This document shows, piece after piece, positions 62,080 to 64,000 of a DNA stretch of 64,000 bases (its first letter is position 1; every line of letters begins with the position of its first letter). The DNA comes from Acidobacteriota bacterium. GTDB lineage: Bacteria > Acidobacteriota > Thermoanaerobaculia > Multivoradales > Multivoraceae. The stretch is from the NCBI GenBank assembly GCA_003388555.1, contig QQVD01000048.1, forward strand, positions 124,001-188,000, written 5' to 3'. The notes under the pieces were generated by a model. The model was not told the DNA's origin. It saw only the letters and a list, made by a program, of their open reading frames with translations, and ran no database searches. Position numbers and translations under genes: made by a program.

Positions 62080-63742
62080 GCAGGTCGGTGCGCTCGATCT
62101 GTGTGCGGCCGCCCGGCCAGCGCACGGTGGCGACCACCTCGCCGTTCCAGCTCCCGAGGCCGAAGTGCAGACGCAGGTCGCTCTGCGACAGGAACGAGCC
62201 GCCGCTTTGCACCGTCGCGATCTGCCGTCGCTCTCCTGCGACGATCTCGACCGCGGCGCCGATCGGGAGGCGTTGCGGGTCGACGAGCTCGACCCGGACC
62301 CAGTTCGACGCTCCAGTCCTCCGGTTGAGCAACAGGTCTGGCCGGGCGTTGGTGTTGGTGACCAGAAGGTCGAGGCGGCCGTCGTCGTCGACGTCGCCGG
62401 TGGCGAGCCCGCGCGAGACCGATGGCCGTTGCCAGGCGGGACCGCCGAGATGGCTCTGGTCGCTGAAGCGGCCGCTGCCGTCGTTGAGCAGGAGCTGGTT
62501 CGGCTGGGCGTACTGCAGGCCTGCCTCGAAGACCTCGATGTTGTCGATCGCGTGGCCGTTGACGATCGCCAGGTCGAGGTCACCGTCGTTGTCGGCATCG
62601 AAGAAGCGGGCTCCCCAGGCGACGTAGGGATACGACGACTCGGCGATGCCGCTCTTCCGGCTCACGTCGACGAAGGACAGGAATCGCTGAGTCGCGGTCT
62701 GGTTGCGATACAGCGTGTTGGTCTCCATCGAGTAGTTGGTGACGAAGAGGTCGGGCTGGAGGTCGCCGTCGTAGTCGCCGATGGCGATTCCCATCCCCGA
62801 CTCGGCCCGCCCTACCGAGTTGAGCGCCACGCCGCCGAGCAGGCCGACGTCCTCGAACGAGCCGCGGCCGTCGTTCTGGTATAGGCGGTTCTCGGTGCCG
62901 TCGTTGGCGACGTAGATGTCGAGGTCGCCGTCGGCGTCGAGGTCCCAGAGCACGACGCCAAACCCCTTCTCCTCCCTGCCCTGCCGCAGTCCCCGCTCCT
63001 TGGCCAGGTCGACGAAGGTGCCGTCGCCGCGGTTGATGAAGAGCGAGTCGGTCACCCCCTGGAAGGCCGACGGGCGGCAGTAGGCACGCAGGTTGCGGGC
63101 CCGATCGCCGCAGAACGGATTGCGCTCGTAGTGGAAGTCGACGTAGTGGGTCACGTAGAGATCGTGATCGCCGTCGCCGTCGAGGTCGCCGAAGGCGCAG
63201 CTCGCGCTCCAGCGCGCATCGTCCACTCCTGCCTCGGCGGCGGCTTCGCGGAACTTTCCGCCCCCCAGGTTCAGAAGCAGCCGATCGGGACCGAAGTTGG
63301 TCACCATCAGGTCCACCAGGCCGTCGGAGTTCGGGTCGCCGGCGCAGACTCCCATGCCGTAGCCGGTGTCGCCGGTTCCCGAAGCCGCGGTGACGTCGAC
63401 GAAGCGGCCGTCCCGGTTCTCGTAGAGTCGGTTGCGCAGGTCGCGCTCGCCGCGCCAGCCAGGCTGTGGCGCGCCATTCACCAGGTACAGATCGAGGTCA
63501 CCGTCGTGGTCCACGTCGACCAGGCCGCCGCCGCTGGCGGCGGTCTCCGGATAGAACTTCTCTCCCGTGCGGGCGTCGACGTGCACGAAGTCGACGCCGA
63601 GCTCGGCGGTCGCGTCGTGGAACCATGCTTTCCCGGACGTGGTCGCGGCCAGCAGGCCGGACGACAGCACGAGCAGGAGCGGGAGGATGGTGGATCGGAG
63701 CATCGCGACCGGGTTGTTTGCGCTGGAAGCCGCAGCGGGCAT
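62039..63742 (-). CDS. CRTAC1-type VCBS-repeat protein with ASPIC/UnbV domain (2)
   Basis: 567 aa (ATG 63742; ATG 63703 also possible, neither with a good SD). Signal MLRSTILPLLLVLSSGLLAA, then blades HDGDLDLYLVNGAP, NSDGLVDLMVTNFG, DLDGDGDHDLYVTHY, DLDADGDLDIYVAND, DYDGDLQPDLFVTNY, DADNDGDLDLAIVNG, DVDDDGRLDLLVTN, and a C-terminal ASPIC/UnbV domain (VRVELVDPQRLPIGAAVEIVAGERRQIATVQSGGSFLSQSDLRLHFGLGSWNGEVVATVRWPGGRTQI). It is a paralog of the preceding convergent gene, with which it shares 41 bp of 3' overlap, so the two ends are read on both strands. Confidence 0.87.
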   Translation of the reverse strand: MPAAASSANNPVAMLRSTILPLLLVLSSGLLAATTSGKAWFHDATAELGVDFVHVDARTGEKFYPETAASGGGLVDVDHDGDLDLYLVNGAPQPGWRGERDLRNRLYENRDGRFVDVTAASGTGDTGYGMGVCAGDPNSDGLVDLMVTNFGPDRLLLNLGGGKFREAAAEAGVDDARWSASCAFGDLDGDGDHDLYVTHYVDFHYERNPFCGDRARNLRAYCRPSAFQGVTDSLFINRGDGTFVDLAKERGLRQGREEKGFGVVLWDLDADGDLDIYVANDGTENRLYQNDGRGSFEDVGLLGGVALNSVGRAESGMGIAIGDYDGDLQPDLFVTNYSMETNTLYRNQTATQRFLSFVDVSRKSGIAESSYPYVAWGARFFDADNDGDLDLAIVNGHAIDNIEVFEAGLQYAQPNQLLLNDGSGRFSDQSHLGGPAWQRPSVSRGLATGDVDDDGRLDLLVTNTNARPDLLLNRRTGASNWVRVELVDPQRLPIGAAVEIVAGERRQIATVQSGGSFLSQSDLRLHFGLGSWNGEVVATVRWPGGRTQIERTDLLNRTWTIRRTSER

Positions 63743-63768
63743 CGCTGTCCGGTCGGGCAGTCTGTCAG

Positions 63769-64000
63769 ATGACGAGACGCGCCCTGCCTCTGGCAGCGCT
63801 CGGACGGGCAGCCGGCGGGTGTCGGGCCGGCGGCACCGGCCGCGCCACCAGCCCCCGGTTGGCGATCGCCGTCCTCGGCGGACTGGCGTCGCTCACGCTC
63901 GCCTGTTCGGGCAGACCCGAGTCTGGCGCCAGCGGCTCGACGCCGGCGCAGGATCCGCAGACCCGCGAGATGCAGGTACGGATCGAATCGATCGTCTCGA
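63769..64000 (+). CDS. Lipoprotein, truncated by the window edge
   Basis: ATG 63769 opens a frame that runs without stop to the end (77 codons). MTRRALPLAALGRAAGG... then LAIAVLGGLASLTLAC with lipobox LTLAC, and SGRPESGASGSTPAQDPQTREMQVRIESIV. Only the signal and linker are visible, so the function cannot be told. It lies 26 bp from the divergent CRTAC1 gene; by analogy with the TPR-CRTAC1 pair next door it might be a TPR protein (guess). Confidence 0.6.
   Translation, partial: MTRRALPLAALGRAAGGCRAGGTGRATSPRLAIAVLGGLASLTLACSGRPESGASGSTPAQDPQTREMQVRIESIVS

Overview
The window is about 64 kb of high-GC, densely coding chromosomal DNA with no tRNA, rRNA, phage or insertion-sequence gene that I can see. 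Several families point to Acidobacteriota, perhaps a Thermoanaerobaculia-like lineage: a TIGR02999-type sigma factor coupled to a Ser/Thr kinase-TPR protein, CRTAC1-type VCBS/ASPIC-UnbV proteins, DUF2911 proteins, CSLREA and CHAT proteins, and a wide set of secreted proteins and lipoproteins. The placement is inferred from gene content only. TTG and GTG starts are frequent.

Layout. 1-12 kb: a secreted metallophosphoesterase, a GNAT acetyltransferase, an ECF sigma/FecR-like anti-sigma pair, and convergent to it a minus-strand run GIY-YIG nuclease -> membrane glycosyltransferase-like protein -> nagA -> nagB -> STN-domain TonB receptor. This looks like amino-sugar uptake and breakdown under cell-surface signalling. 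12-25 kb: PepT-like peptidase, small secreted proteins, a cytosolic Ser/Thr kinase, a DUF6503-like lipoprotein, a DUF2911-TPR protein, a GMC dehydrogenase with a CX2CX2CX3C cluster, and a large membrane glycosyltransferase-like protein. 25-29 kb: thiolase, a 276-bp palindromic element, a membrane protein overlapping an enoyl-CoA hydratase, and a small membrane protein. 29-36 kb: sigma factor/anti-sigma pair, CSLREA beta-helix protein and a convergent TPR-CHAT protease-like protein. 36-43 kb: a membrane protein, a tandem pair of DUF6644-like membrane proteins, a VOC/DUF2911 pair, and the sigma-kinase operon. 43-52 kb: GH3 hexosaminidase fused to a beta-lactamase-type serine hydrolase, a Nudix hydrolase, a PDZ protein with 11-residue repeats, a P450-reductase fusion of the CYP102 (BM3) type, and a membrane gluzincin peptidase. 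52.8-53.3 kb: a dense simple-repeat cluster. 53-64 kb: dCMP deaminase, a serine hydrolase, an FG-GAP protein, a frameshifted secreted metalloprotease, a TPR + CRTAC1 operon, a convergent second CRTAC1 protein, and a lipoprotein cut by the window edge.

The most notable points are: a shared C-terminal tail (F-x-D-x-F/L-E-x-G-x(4)-W) on three unrelated secreted proteins; the 276-bp element with perfect 20-bp terminal inverted repeats; the simple-repeat cluster, which supplies the stop codon of dCMP deaminase; the hendecad PDZ protein; and three convergent gene pairs whose 3' ends overlap. No CRISPR array or known phage-defence island is visible. All functional statements come from motif recognition by eye; no database search was run.
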